Shown piece after piece: positions 7,728 through 14,629 of a DNA stretch of 36,785 nucleotides. Source of the stretch: an uncultured Erysipelotrichaceae bacterium (GTDB lineage: Bacteria > Bacillota_I > Bacilli_A > Erysipelotrichales > Erysipelotrichaceae). Under the pieces are notes generated by a model. That model was not told the origin of the DNA. It made no database searches and worked only from the letters and a program-made list of their open reading frames with translations. The stretch is from contig CALVCO010000013.1 in assembly GCA_944326095.1 (NCBI GenBank), forward strand, positions 1-36,785. The letters are read 5' to 3'. Within the stretch, counting starts at the first letter, position 1; the number at the start of each line of letters is the position of its first letter. The position numbers were made by a program, and so were the translations under genes.

Positions 7728-8471
7728 ATGAAAAAACATGTAAAAAAAGAATACATTATAACAACAATGTTAATTATAGCTTTTTGGTATATATTGGCTA
7801 ACCTTGTAAATAATGATGTATTAATTCCTTATCCTTTTATTACTTTAAAAAAAGTTTTATTAATATTGTTTGATTTATCATTCTATGATTCGTTGATTGC
7901 TACATTATTACATGTTTTATCTGCTTGTTTTTATAGTTTAATTATTGCTTTAGTATTAGGTATTAGTGGATATGAATTTAAAACTATTCGTTACTTTTTT
8001 GAACCATTAAATATGATAATTAAAACAATACCTAATATTAGTTATATTATTATTATTCTTATATGGTTTGGTTCTACTAAAAGCGTTAGTATTATTTGTT
8101 TTTTGATATTATTTCCAATGATTTACTCAAATATATTATATTCATTAGATAATATAAATAAACAATATCATGATGTAGAATTGATATATCATGAGAATTT
8201 TCTTGATAGCTTGCGTTATCATTTAATTCCTTATTTATTACCATTGATTTTAAATAATTTAAAAACATCTTTTTCCTTAGGTTTTAAAGTTGGAGTTATG
8301 GCAGAGATTTTAGGACAAGCTCCTAAAGGTATAGGAAGATTATTACAGATTGCTAAATTAAATTTAAATATGACTGATATATTTGCATATACGATTATCA
8401 TTATTATGATTTGCTTATTAATTGACATTATATTTAATAATTTAATTCATTTTTATGAGAAGAGGAGGTAA
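7728..8471 (+). CDS. ABC transporter permease (NitT/TauT/SsuC type)
   Basis: A 247-residue membrane protein with about six hydrophobic helices and the binding-protein-dependent permease layout. It has an N-terminal helix, a PNISYIIIILIWFG segment, and the cytoplasmic EAA-type loop (VELIYHENFLDSLRYHLIPYLLPLI) that would dock an ATPase. The end of the family pattern, GVMAEILGQAPKGIGRLL, is clear. It probably pairs with the binding lipoprotein at 6701, although a terminator and a new promoter lie between them. The ATPase must be encoded elsewhere or shared. No ribosome site precedes the ATG, which lies 6 nt after TATAAT, so leaderless translation is possible. Its last codons contain the AGAGGAGG ribosome site of hydC, so it is probably co-transcribed with the hydrogenase genes. 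Confidence 0.88.
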   Translation: MKKHVKKEYIITTMLIIAFWYILANLVNNDVLIPYPFITLKKVLLILFDLSFYDSLIATLLHVLSACFYSLIIALVLGISGYEFKTIRYFFEPLNMIIKTIPNISYIIIILIWFGSTKSVSIICFLILFPMIYSNILYSLDNINKQYHDVELIYHENFLDSLRYHLIPYLLPLILNNLKTSFSLGFKVGVMAEILGQAPKGIGRLLQIAKLNLNMTDIFAYTIIIIMICLLIDIIFNNLIHFYEKRR

Positions 8472-8477
8472 GTAAAA

Positions 8478-8969
8478 ATGGAAAAATTAAATATCGAGTC
8501 GCGGCGTAAGATTGATGAAATTGTCTTGAAACACAAAGGCAAAATGGGTCCTGTTAAGCTTATGTTGCATGATGTTCAAAGTGAGTTAGGCTATATTCCG
8601 TTTGAAGCTATGGAAAAAATTGCTGAAGCTTGTAATGTCAGTGTAGCTGAAGTGTATGGGGTTGTTACTTTTTATACGCAATTTACGACTGAACCAAAAG
8701 GAAAATGTGTTATTAATGTATGCATGGGTACCGCATGCTATGTTAAAGGCGCACAAGAATTAATTAATCATATTATGGACCTTACGCATGCACCAATTAA
8801 TGGTACAAGTGATGATGGTTTATTTTCGTTGGATGCTACAAGGTGTCTTGGAGCTTGTGGCTTAGCTCCTGTAGTTATTATTGATGACAAGGTATATGGA
8901 AATGCTAATGAATCTAATGTCGTAGAGGATATCATAACTAAAATTATTCAGGCAGAAAGAAGACATTAA
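8478..8969 (+). CDS. hydC: [FeFe]-hydrogenase subunit HydC (NuoE-like [2Fe-2S] protein)
   Basis: This 163-residue thioredoxin-fold protein matches the 24-kDa NuoE/HndA family. It carries one [2Fe-2S] cluster on Cys82, Cys87 (CMGTAC), Cys123 and Cys127 (CLGAC). In trimeric electron-bifurcating hydrogenases it sits beside the HydB flavoprotein and passes electrons in the NADH branch. The N-terminal helical region (GPVKLMLHDVQSELGYIP, AEVYGVVTFY) is typical. It starts 7 nt after the permease stop, with its AGAGGAGG site inside the permease gene. hydB and hydA follow only after seven accessory genes, an arrangement that separates the small subunit from its partners. HndA is an equivalent name. 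Confidence 0.93.
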   Translation: MEKLNIESRRKIDEIVLKHKGKMGPVKLMLHDVQSELGYIPFEAMEKIAEACNVSVAEVYGVVTFYTQFTTEPKGKCVINVCMGTACYVKGAQELINHIMDLTHAPINGTSDDGLFSLDATRCLGACGLAPVVIIDDKVYGNANESNVVEDIITKIIQAERRH

Positions 8970-8971
8970 AA

Positions 8972-9337
8972 ATGCTTGCTAAAGATATCATTAACTTTCT
9001 AGATGCAAAACCTATTTTCATAGGTTCACCACAATTATTAGATAAAGAATATAATAATTGTTTTGCTTCTGATTTAATGAGCGATGCTTTAGCTATGATA
9101 TCAAATGAAGATAATTCAACAGTATTATTAACTGGTTGTTGTAATGTACAATCTCTAAGGACTGCAGAAATGTTAGATTTAGATCTAATTATTTATGTAA
9201 GAGGTAAAATATTGGACAGTGATACTTTAGAAATGGCTAAAGATTTAAGATGCAATGTTTATACGACGCAATTTACATTATTTGATGCTTGTGGAATTTT
9301 ATATTCCCAAGGCTTAAAAGGTATAAATGCTAAATAA
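8972..9337 (+). CDS. DRTGG-domain protein (first of two in the hydrogenase operon)
   Basis: A small cytoplasmic protein of 121 residues that fits the DRTGG-domain fold: an N-terminal strand-helix segment, a central alternation (STVLLTGCCNVQSLRTAEMLDLDLIIYVRG), and a closing NVYTTQFTLFDACGIL, the place where DRTGG proteins have VTPYDTF-like sequence. DRTGG domains elsewhere occur between CBS domains in pyrophosphatases and in phosphotransacetylase fusions and are suspected of ligand binding; no function is established for the stand-alone form. It starts 2 nt after hydC and its end overlaps the next gene by 11 nt. The pairing with a GHKL ATPase and an H-cluster protein suggests a sensory role. 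The cysteines in TGCCN are not part of a known cluster motif. Confidence 0.75.
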   Translation: MLAKDIINFLDAKPIFIGSPQLLDKEYNNCFASDLMSDALAMISNEDNSTVLLTGCCNVQSLRTAEMLDLDLIIYVRGKILDSDTLEMAKDLRCNVYTTQFTLFDACGILYSQGLKGINAK

Positions 9338-9740
9338 AGATTTTGAAGTGGTCAATCAAGATTATCAAAATATGGGTAAAGTTAGTAGTCAAATCAAAAA
9401 AATGCTTTTAGAAATAGGCTTTGATCCTAAAATTTTAAGAAGAATAGCAGTTGCTAGTTATGAAGCAGAAATTAATATGGTTATACATGCTTATGGAGGA
9501 AATATTCATATGGATGTAGATGATGATGGCTTAATTACTTTGATATTTCATGATTTAGGACCAGGAATTCCTGACTTAACAAAAGCTATGACTCCTGGAT
9601 GGTCTACAGCGAATGAAAAAGCTAGGAATTTAGGTTTTGGAGCTGGTATGGGCTTAGTAAATATTAAAAGAGTATCTGATACATTTGATATTAAAACTAG
9701 TCCAGAAGGAACAATTTTGACCATTTCTTTTAAGGGTTAA
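9327..9740 (+). CDS. GHKL ATPase, anti-sigma-factor (RsbW/SpoIIAB) type
   Basis: A 137-residue stand-alone ATP-binding domain. The N-box (EAEINMVIHA), G1 box (DLGPGIPD) and G2 box (GFGAGMGLVNI) of GHKL ATPases are all present, so it should bind ATP. Its size and the TKAMTPGWSTANEKARN segment place it with RsbW-like serine kinases. Classical members phosphorylate an anti-anti-sigma protein and bind a sigma factor, but neither is encoded nearby. In this operon type, possible targets are the DRTGG proteins or the H-cluster sensor; that is inference. The start at 9327 overlaps the previous gene by 11 nt with only AAAGG before it, suggesting coupling. A later ATG at 9372 would remove conserved N-terminal sequence. 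Confidence 0.85.
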   Translation: MLNKDFEVVNQDYQNMGKVSSQIKKMLLEIGFDPKILRRIAVASYEAEINMVIHAYGGNIHMDVDDDGLITLIFHDLGPGIPDLTKAMTPGWSTANEKARNLGFGAGMGLVNIKRVSDTFDIKTSPEGTILTISFKG

Positions 9741-9744
9741 TAAT

Positions 9745-10899
9745 ATGAGTGTTATTACTTATACTTTAAGTAAATGTTCAAAATGTATGCGTTGTGTTCA
9801 AGCTTGTCCAACTAAAGCAATTCGTATGCAAAATAATCGTATTGTTATTGATAAGAAAAATTGTATAAATTGCTTTAAATGTATTAATGCTTGTCATCAT
9901 AAAGGAATGACTGCTCAAGGTAGTACTTTAGATGATATTAATAGTTATAATTATACTGTTTGTCTTGTTCCTAGTGCTTTATCTTGTCATTTAGAATCGA
10001 AACAAAAAGTTAATGCATTATTTAATGCTTTAAAAAAATTAGGCTTTGATGAAATAATAGATTTAAGTCCTGTTGAAGCAGCTGTTTTTGAAAAAGCTAA
10101 AAATTATTCTAATAAAGAAATGTATATTAGTTCATTTTGTCCATTGGTAAATAATTTAATCAAAGTTAAATTTCCGGTACTTCAAGAAAAAGTTTTACCA
10201 ATAAATTATCCAAGTGAAATTATGGCAAAAATTATAAGGGATAAATATAAAAATGAACAAATAGGAATTTTTAATTTATGTGAATGTGCAGCTAAATTAG
10301 CATTAGCTAAATATCCATATCAAAATCTTAAATATGAAGTCGATCATGCGCTAAGTATTGTAGATATTTTTCCAAAGATTAAATCTATGATGGTTGATAG
10401 TAATGAAGAAGTTAAGTTAAGCCAAAAAGGTTTATCGGTTACATCACCATTTACAATTGAAAAAAATCCAAATATTTTAGTGACAGATGGTTTTGATAGT
10501 ATTTTAAATATCTTAGAATTGGCGGAATTTGGATTATTGGAAGAGTATAATCTTATTAGATTATATCCTTGTTATGGTGGATGTATTGGCGGACATTTAA
10601 TGTGGGGTAATGCTTATACAGCTATTAAAAATATTGATAAAATTGCTTCAACTCAAGATATAATGCAAATTGATGAACATTATTTTATTAAAGATAATGA
10701 TGAAGATATAGATGTAGATCAAAGATCTATTAAAGAAAAAATTAAATATTTTAATGCGGTAAATTTACAGTTAGAAAATTTACCTGGTTATGATTGTACG
10801 GCTTGCGGTTTACCAACATGTCGTATTATGGCTGAAGAAATTGTAAATGGTCATAAAACTTTAAATGATTGTCAAATACTTAAAACAAAGGAAAAATAA
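9745..10899 (+). CDS. HsfB-like H-cluster-domain iron-sulfur protein, putative H2/redox sensor
   Basis: This 384-residue protein has two N-terminal [4Fe-4S] motifs (Cys11/14/17/21 and Cys40/43/46/50). A reduced [FeFe]-hydrogenase large-subunit domain follows. Its three loops are altered but keep cysteines: SSFCP (Cys132) in place of TSCCP, NLCECAAK (Cys179, Cys181) in place of MPCTAKK, and CYGGCIGG (Cys276, Cys280) in place of CPGGCIGGGG. A C-terminal FeS domain has Cys351/354/359/376 (DCTACGLPTC). The proton-relay Cys position is Phe, as expected of a non-catalytic or sensory H-cluster protein of the HsfB/HydS kind. Relatives usually carry a C-terminal PAS domain; this one stops right after the FeS domain. 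It lies between a GHKL ATPase and a DRTGG protein, which supports a sensing role. Confidence 0.85.
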   Translation: MSVITYTLSKCSKCMRCVQACPTKAIRMQNNRIVIDKKNCINCFKCINACHHKGMTAQGSTLDDINSYNYTVCLVPSALSCHLESKQKVNALFNALKKLGFDEIIDLSPVEAAVFEKAKNYSNKEMYISSFCPLVNNLIKVKFPVLQEKVLPINYPSEIMAKIIRDKYKNEQIGIFNLCECAAKLALAKYPYQNLKYEVDHALSIVDIFPKIKSMMVDSNEEVKLSQKGLSVTSPFTIEKNPNILVTDGFDSILNILELAEFGLLEEYNLIRLYPCYGGCIGGHLMWGNAYTAIKNIDKIASTQDIMQIDEHYFIKDNDEDIDVDQRSIKEKIKYFNAVNLQLENLPGYDCTACGLPTCRIMAEEIVNGHKTLNDCQILKTKEK

Positions 10900-10900
10900 A

Positions 10901-11230
10901 ATGAAAATTAAAGATTTAAAGAATATATCCCAATTTAACTTTAAAAATATTGCAAATGAAGATATAGAAATTAGCGGAGTATTCATTGGTGACTTATTGA
11001 GTTGGGTTATGGCAAATGGAAAAGAAAAACAAATTTGGATAACAGTTCAAGCACACTTAAATGTCATTGCAGTAAGCTTGTTAAAAGAGTTTAGCTGTAT
11101 CATATTATGTGATAATACATCATGTGATGAGGAATTTATTAATAAATGTAAAGAGGAACAGGTTAATCTTATTTTAACTTCATGTAGTGCATATGAATGT
11201 GCTAAAGAATTAATTAATTTAGATCTATGA
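10901..11230 (+). CDS. DRTGG-domain protein (second of two)
   Basis: A 109-residue protein with the same fold pattern as the one at 8972. It has an ISGVFIGDLLSWVMANG start, an IWITVQAHLNVIAVSLL segment, then IILCDNTSCDEEFINKCKEE and a closing LILTSCSAYECAKELI. The frame is open to an earlier ATG at 10865, but the ATG at 10901 is preceded by AAAGGAAA and follows the upstream stop by one base, so it is preferred. It overlaps the next gene by four bases (ATGA). Two DRTGG proteins in one operon, each near a GHKL ATPase or the H-cluster protein, could form a heterodimer or bind different signals. No experimental function is known to me. Confidence 0.75.
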   Translation: MKIKDLKNISQFNFKNIANEDIEISGVFIGDLLSWVMANGKEKQIWITVQAHLNVIAVSLLKEFSCIILCDNTSCDEEFINKCKEEQVNLILTSCSAYECAKELINLDL

Positions 11231-11895
11231 TTTATTATGATTTTCATATACACACATGTTTATCACCATGTGCAGATGATGATATGACACCAAATAATAT
11301 TATTAATATGGCAATGATAAAAGGCTTAGACATGATTGCTATATGTGATCATAATTCTTCTTTACAATTGAGTGCATTTAGTAAATTAAAAACAAATATT
11401 AAAATAATATTTGGAATTGAAGTAGAAACGATAGAAGAAGTCCATGTTTTAGGATTATTTAAATCACTTGAAGATAATATATCATTTGATAAGTGGTTAG
11501 ATAATTATAAGCTTAAAACTATTAATGATATACATTTTTTTGGTAATCAATTAATAATGGATGAAAATGATAATGTTATAAAGCAACATCCATATTTATT
11601 AATTACAAGTACAAAAGTTAACTTAAATGATTGTATAAAAATGATACACCAATATCATGGTATTGCAGTTTTAGCTCATGTATTTGATCGTAAAAATAGT
11701 ATTATAAATCAATTAGGTTTTATACCTAATGATATTCAAGCAGATGCAATTGAAGTAAAAAATGAAGAACAAATTAAATTAATTAAACAAATGTATCCTT
11801 TTTTACAAAATAAAATATTCATGATTAATTCAGATGCTCATCGCTTGATAGATATAAATGAAAGAATTAATGCTTTACAAGAAGATATATTTTAA
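11227..11895 (+). CDS. PHP-domain metal-dependent phosphoesterase-like protein
   Basis: A 222-residue protein of the PHP superfamily. Metal-ligand motifs are clear: HIHTCLSPC near residue 7, ICDHNS near 40, and INSDAH near the C-terminus, with GIEVETIEEVHVLGLF between. PHP domains hydrolyse phosphate esters or, in DNA polymerase III, proofread. In this hydrogenase operon the natural substrate is unknown; a phosphatase opposing the two GHKL ATPases is one inference, nucleotide or phosphate-ester turnover another. It overlaps the DRTGG gene by ATGA, which forces coupled translation, and is followed 18 nt later by the second ATPase gene with an AGGAG ribosome site. Confidence 0.88.
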   Translation: MIYYDFHIHTCLSPCADDDMTPNNIINMAMIKGLDMIAICDHNSSLQLSAFSKLKTNIKIIFGIEVETIEEVHVLGLFKSLEDNISFDKWLDNYKLKTINDIHFFGNQLIMDENDNVIKQHPYLLITSTKVNLNDCIKMIHQYHGIAVLAHVFDRKNSIINQLGFIPNDIQADAIEVKNEEQIKLIKQMYPFLQNKIFMINSDAHRLIDINERINALQEDIF

Positions 11896-11913
11896 AAAGT
11901 TATAGGAGTAATT

Positions 11914-12456
11914 ATGGAAGATTTAGCTATGTATATCATTGAAATACTAATGAATAGTATTCATGCTTCTAGCCATAATATCATATGTAATATTGAAATT
12001 GATACTCATGAAGATCTTTTAACTATAATTGTTGAAGATGATGGAAAAGGTATGGAGGAACAATTTTTAAATAATATTACTAATCCGTTTGTTACTACAA
12101 GAAAAACAAGAAAAATTGGATTAGGTGTATCTTTTTTGCAAAGTTTATGTGATCAATGCAATGGAAAATTAGTCATTAAAAGTAGACCAAATATCGGTAC
12201 AATAACTATTGCAACTTTACCATATTCTCATTGGGATATTCCACCTTTAGGAAATATTGGAGAAATGATGATGTTATGTATACAAGCTAATCCTGATATA
12301 GAATTTATGTTATATTTTAAAAAAGATAATATTAATTTTCTATTTGATACTAAAGAAATAAAAAAAATACTTGATGGAGTTAAAATCAATGAACCTGATA
12401 TATTATTATGGCTTAAAGACTATATTAATCAAGGAATAAAAGGAGAGAATCAATGA
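11914..12456 (+). CDS. GHKL ATPase of histidine-kinase type
   Basis: A 180-residue protein made mostly of one HATPase_c domain: N-box (EILMNSIHASSHN), G1 (DDGKGM), a TNPFVTTRKTRKIGLGVSF lid and G2 region, and a GTITIATLP closing strand. It has no dimerisation domain, no phospho-acceptor His region and no sensor domain, so it is not a normal two-component kinase. The extra C-terminal 75 residues (from HWDIPPLGN) are typical of this hydrogenase-linked family but have no known function. It overlaps the ferredoxin gene by ATGA. It differs in type from the RsbW-like ATPase at 9327, so the operon carries two distinct GHKL proteins. Confidence 0.88.
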   Translation: MEDLAMYIIEILMNSIHASSHNIICNIEIDTHEDLLTIIVEDDGKGMEEQFLNNITNPFVTTRKTRKIGLGVSFLQSLCDQCNGKLVIKSRPNIGTITIATLPYSHWDIPPLGNIGEMMMLCIQANPDIEFMLYFKKDNINFLFDTKEIKKILDGVKINEPDILLWLKDYINQGIKGENQ

Positions 12457-12821
12457 AAAGTTTAGAAGATTTAAAAAAGATGCGTGAAAAAGCATTAAAA
12501 AAGGTAGAAATGCGTGATGTAGATAAAAAATATCGCGTAGTGGTAGGTATGGCTACTTGTGGTATTGCGGCAGGAGCAAGACCGGTATTAAATGCTCTTA
12601 TTGAAGAAATAAGTAGAAATGAATATCCTTGTGTAGTTACACAAACTGGATGTATCGGATTATGTGCATATGAACCAATTGTTGAAGTATTTAATCAAGA
12701 AGATCATACTAAAACGACTTATGTTCATGTTACTCCAGAAAAAGCAATTTCTATTTTACAAAATCATATATTAAAAGATCGCATCATAACTGAATTAACG
12801 ATTGATAATTATCAAAAGTAG
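12453..12821 (+). CDS. Thioredoxin-like [2Fe-2S] ferredoxin
   Basis: A 122-residue protein with a charged N-terminal helix followed by a thioredoxin-like [2Fe-2S] fold. Cluster ligands are visible as the Cys in MATCGIAAGARP and the pair in QTGCIGLCAYEP; the fourth ligand is not obvious from the usual spacing. The domain resembles the N-terminal domain of the next gene product (HydB), so it may be an extra electron carrier or docking subunit of the hydrogenase. Such genes regularly stand directly before hydB in clostridial hydrogenase operons. It overlaps the ATPase gene by four bases and is followed 9 nt later by hydB. Confidence 0.88.
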   Translation: MKSLEDLKKMREKALKKVEMRDVDKKYRVVVGMATCGIAAGARPVLNALIEEISRNEYPCVVTQTGCIGLCAYEPIVEVFNQEDHTKTTYVHVTPEKAISILQNHILKDRIITELTIDNYQK

Positions 12822-12830
12822 GAGAAATTT

Positions 12831-14627
12831 ATGGAAAGAATAAATGTATTGATTTGTGCAGGTACAGGCTGTACTAGTAGTAATTCTGGTTTGCTTGTAC
12901 AAAAATTTAATGAATTATTACCTCAATATGGCTTAGAAGATGAAGTAAAGGTAATTAAGACTGGTTGTTTTGGTTTATGTCAAAAAGGTCCTATCGTAGC
13001 TATATATCCTGATAAAGTCTTTTATAATCATGTAAAAGTAGAAGATGTTGAAGTTATTATTTCAGAACATTTATATAAAGGTAGAGTTGTTAAACGTTTA
13101 GAATTAAGTGAAATTGATGAGCTTACTAAAGAAAAAATTTTAGATATTGATAAAATTAAATTCTATGCTAAACAAAAAAGAATTGCTTTAAGAAATTGTG
13201 GAGTAATTAATCCTGAAGATATCTTAGAGTATATTGCTAAAGATGGTTATATGGCCTTAGGTAAAGCTATTACTGAAATGACTCCTCAAGAAGTAATTGA
13301 TGAAATAAAAGCATCGGGTTTACGTGGAAGAGGAGGCGGAGGTTTCCCTACTGGAGTTAAGTGGCAATTTGCAGCTAATCAACCTAAAGGGCAAAAATAT
13401 GTAATATGTAATGCAGATGAGGGAGATCCTGGAGCATTTATGGATCGTTCAATCCTAGAAGGAGATCCACATAGTGTTATAGAAGCTATGGCTATTGCAG
13501 GTTATGCAATTGGGGCAAATCATGGATATATTTATATTCGTGCTGAATATCCTATTGCTGTTCAACGTTTAAAAATTGCGATTAAACAAGCTGAAGAATA
13601 TGGTTTATTAGGTTCAAATATTTTAGGTACGGATTTTGATTTTTCATTGGAAATTCGTCTGGGGGCTGGAGCCTTTGTATGTGGTGAAGAAACAGCATTA
13701 ATTATGTCTATTGAAGGTAAAAGAGGTATGCCAGTTCCTAAACCACCTTTCCCTGCTGTAAGTGGTGTATGGGGTAAACCTACAATCATTAATAATGTTG
13801 AAACATTTGCTAATGTTGCACAAATTATTCTAAAAGGATCTAGTTGGTTTGCTAGTATTGGTACAGAAAAGTCTAAAGGTACCAAAGTATTTGCTTTAGG
13901 AGGTAAAATTTCTAATACGGGTTTGGTAGAAATTCCTATGGGTACTACTTTAAGAGAAATTATCTATGAAATTGGTGGAGGATGCCCAAATAATAAAAAC
14001 TTTAAAGCGGTTCAAACAGGAGGACCAAGTGGTGGATGTTTAACTGAGGATCAATTAGACACACCAATTGATTTTGATAACTTAGTTGAATTGGGAAGTA
14101 TGATGGGTTCAGGTGGTATGATTGTCTTAGATGAAGATAATTGTATGGTCGATGTAGCACGTTTCTATTTAGATTTTATCGTAGAAGAAAGCTGTGGAAA
14201 ATGTACACCTTGCCGTGTAGGTACTAAACGCTTACTAGAAATGTTAATTAAAATTACTAAAGGTGAAGGTGGCTTAGAAATATTGGATGAAATGGAAAAG
14301 CTTTGTTATGAAATTAAACAAACAGCATTATGTGGTTTAGGCCAAACTGCTCCAAATCCAATTATTTCTACTTTGAAACAATTCAGAAGTGAATATGAAG
14401 CTCATGTTGTTGATAAACGTTGTCCAGCAGGAGTATGTAAGGCATTATTAACTTATCAAGTTAAAACTGATCTATGCCGTAAATGTTCATTATGTGCTAA
14501 AAATTGTCCAGTTGGGGCAATTAGCGGTGTCCCTGGTAAGGAACCATATCATATCGATACTAGCAAATGTATAAAATGTGGTGCTTGTTATAGTGCATGT
14601 CGATTCCATGCAATCGAAAGGAGATAA
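12831..14627 (+). CDS. hydB: [FeFe]-hydrogenase subunit HydB (NuoF-like flavoprotein)
   Basis: HydB oxidises or reduces NAD(P) and, in bifurcating enzymes, splits electrons between ferredoxin and NADH. The 598 residues contain an N-terminal thioredoxin-like [2Fe-2S] domain (Cys9, Cys14, Cys46, Cys50) and the NuoF core with FMN/NADH motifs (LRGRGGGGFPTG near 165; GAGAFVCGEETAL). The [4Fe-4S] site follows (SCGKCTPCRVG plus CGLGQTAPNP), and then two C-terminal [4Fe-4S] motifs (CRKCSLCAKNCPVG and CIKCGACYSACRF). This full domain set is that of trimeric HydABC or HndABCD enzymes. The start follows AGGAGAAATTT. The stop at 14625 precedes hydA by 2 nt, and the hydA ribosome site AAAGGAG lies in the last codons. 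Confidence 0.96.
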   Translation: MERINVLICAGTGCTSSNSGLLVQKFNELLPQYGLEDEVKVIKTGCFGLCQKGPIVAIYPDKVFYNHVKVEDVEVIISEHLYKGRVVKRLELSEIDELTKEKILDIDKIKFYAKQKRIALRNCGVINPEDILEYIAKDGYMALGKAITEMTPQEVIDEIKASGLRGRGGGGFPTGVKWQFAANQPKGQKYVICNADEGDPGAFMDRSILEGDPHSVIEAMAIAGYAIGANHGYIYIRAEYPIAVQRLKIAIKQAEEYGLLGSNILGTDFDFSLEIRLGAGAFVCGEETALIMSIEGKRGMPVPKPPFPAVSGVWGKPTIINNVETFANVAQIILKGSSWFASIGTEKSKGTKVFALGGKISNTGLVEIPMGTTLREIIYEIGGGCPNNKNFKAVQTGGPSGGCLTEDQLDTPIDFDNLVELGSMMGSGGMIVLDEDNCMVDVARFYLDFIVEESCGKCTPCRVGTKRLLEMLIKITKGEGGLEILDEMEKLCYEIKQTALCGLGQTAPNPIISTLKQFRSEYEAHVVDKRCPAGVCKALLTYQVKTDLCRKCSLCAKNCPVGAISGVPGKEPYHIDTSKCIKCGACYSACRFHAIERR

Positions 14628-14629
14628 AC

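Noticed and set aside
8422-8450. TTGACA in the permease 3' end as a separate hydC promoter
   Set aside because: No acceptable -10 lies at 16-18 nt (ATTCAT at 17).
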